Shown here: positions 6,266 through 6,952 of the stretch, one piece after another
Numbering within the stretch: the first letter of the stretch is position 1
How the letters are laid out: the number at the start of each line of letters is the position of its first letter
DNA from: Pseudomonas sp.
GTDB lineage: Bacteria; Pseudomonadota; Gammaproteobacteria; Pseudomonadales; Pseudomonadaceae
DNA: 6,952 nucleotides
Assembly: GCA_029240955.1 (NCBI GenBank)
Contig: JARDZH010000094.1
Location: 1 to 6,952, forward strand
Direction: 5' to 3'
Notes under the pieces: generated by a model
What the model was told of the DNA's origin: nothing
What the model saw: the letters and a program-made list of their open reading frames with translations, nothing else
The model's database searches: none
Program-made: the position numbers and the translations under genes

Positions 6266-6310
6266 ACCCTAGTTATCGCTAGACATTCAAAAAATCCGTC
6301 AGGAGGCACC

Positions 6311-6742
6311 ATGAGCATCGTCAAGAAAGCATCGGCCCACTGGGAAGGTGATCTGAAAAGCGGCATCGGCAGCATCTCTACTGAAACAGGCGTACTGCGC
6401 GAAGCGCCTTATGGCTTCAAGGCTCGCTTCGAAGGCGGCAAAGGCACCAACCCTGAAGAACTGATCGGCGCAGCCCACGCCGGCTGTTTCTCGATGGCGC
6501 TGTCCATGATCCTGGGCAACGCAGGCTTCACCGCTGAAACCATCGACACTCAAGCTGAAGTGACCCTCGACCAGGTCGAAGGCGGCTTCGCCATTTCCGC
6601 CGTGCATCTGATTCTCAAGGCCAAGGTGCCAGGCGCGAGCCAGCAGCAGTTCGACGATTTGACCAAGCAAGCCAAAGAAGGCTGCCCGGTTTCCAAAGTG
6701 CTGAACGCCAAGATCACCCTGGACGCAACGCTGCTCAGCTGA
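6311..6742 (+). CDS. osmC: OsmC, osmotically inducible hydroperoxide reductase
   Basis: Encodes 143 residues, the same length as E. coli OsmC and very similar to it (AHWEGDLKSG, STETGVL, PYGF, GTNPEELIGAAHAGCFSMAL, AKEGCPVSKVLNA). OsmC is a cytoplasmic thiol peroxidase, active as a homodimer, that reduces organic hydroperoxides with two cysteines. Both are present at the E. coli positions, Cys59 and Cys125, along with the catalytic Arg39 and Glu50. A strong AGGAGG (6301-6306) lies 4 bases before ATG 6311. An in-frame ATG at 6236 lies upstream of the predicted AlgU -35 box and gives no family N-terminus, so it is rejected. The gene is apparently monocistronic, with an AlgU-type promoter before it and a hairpin 20 bases after its stop. 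Confidence 0.97.
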   Translation: MSIVKKASAHWEGDLKSGIGSISTETGVLREAPYGFKARFEGGKGTNPEELIGAAHAGCFSMALSMILGNAGFTAETIDTQAEVTLDQVEGGFAISAVHLILKAKVPGASQQQFDDLTKQAKEGCPVSKVLNAKITLDATLLS

Positions 6743-6761
6743 GCACGTTGAACGCGCCCCG

Positions 6762-6797
6762 CCCGGAAAGCGCCGCTTTCCGGGACTTCAAAATATT
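6762..6797 (+). terminator. Probable osmC terminator hairpin
   Basis: CCCGGAAAGC (6762-6771), loop GCC, GCTTTCCGGG (6775-6784): a perfect 10-bp GC-rich stem 19 bases after the osmC stop. The following bases (ACTTCAAAATATT) are AT-rich but lack a clean T run, so termination may be imperfect or the hairpin may mainly protect the 3' end of the message. Confidence 0.6.
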
Positions 6798-6901
6798 AAG
6801 AACCAGCCCCTCGGCATCACTGTCTTTATGTTGAGTGCCTGAGATAAAAGCGAGTCTGATATCCCCGGTTTTTCGCAAGCCTCTTATCGAGAGAATCGAG
6901 C

Positions 6902-6952
6902 ATGGAACGTTTCGCTGTCGCTGTAGTTTGCGCCCTGCTGGCAACCGGTGCC
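6902..6952 (+). CDS. Start of an exported protein, cut off by the window end
   Basis: Seventeen codons from ATG 6902 to the end: MERFAVAVVCALLATGA. A charged residue (Arg3) followed by a hydrophobic stretch with Ala and Gly looks like the first part of a Sec signal peptide, possibly a lipoprotein or periplasmic protein. The only ribosome binding site candidate is the purine-rich GAGAGAA at 6889-6895, 6 bases before the start, which is weak. Family and function cannot be told from this fragment. The 117 bases between the osmC hairpin and this start hold a possible sigma-70 pair (TTGAGT 6831-6836, TCTGAT 6855-6860), too weak to call. Confidence 0.55.
   Translation, partial: MERFAVAVVCALLATGA

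Overview
The window looks like ordinary core chromosome of a fluorescent-type Pseudomonas, most likely of the P. syringae or P. fluorescens group. Three things point there: trpBA is divergent from trpI with a recognisable TrpI operator, a REP-type inverted pair reads (g)taggagc..gcttgc.., and the protein matches are all Pseudomonas-like. I see no insertion sequence, phage gene, tRNA, rRNA or CRISPR array.

Layout. Bases 1-113 hold the 3' end of elbB (+). A REP doublet (REPIN, 126-214) separates it from a convergent cigR-like secreted protein gene (-). A strong rho-independent terminator (743-777) closes the trpBA operon, which is read on the minus strand: trpB 2877-1648, then trpA 1651-839, joined by an ATGA overlap. 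The LysR regulator trpI (+, 3007-3915) is divergent from trpB. The 129-base gap between them carries a TrpI site I operator and a weak promoter that would need an activator.

After trpI comes a group of small genes that look stress- or stationary-phase-related. They are a DUF883 (ElaB/YqjD-like) membrane protein (-), a dodecin flavin-storage protein (+) preceded by three tandem 15-16 bp repeats, and a secreted DUF1161 protein (+). A bidirectional terminator (5041-5071) separates DUF1161 from a luciferase-like flavin monooxygenase (-). Then comes osmC (+), with a good match to an AlgU (sigma-22/RpoE-type) promoter and a hairpin after its end. The window closes in the first 17 codons of an exported protein (+).

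How the parts work together. TrpB and TrpA form tryptophan synthase and TrpI activates their operon in response to the substrate indole-3-glycerol phosphate. The right half is a set of separately transcribed envelope and redox stress genes. AlgU-like boxes before osmC, and weaker ones before the DUF883 and dodecin genes, suggest part of it shares envelope/osmotic stress control. That grouping is inference. No intergenic stretch exceeds about 210 bases. I found no convincing new system. The best leads are the tandem repeats before dodecin, the possible shared AlgU control, and the way cigR sits directly behind the trpBA terminator.
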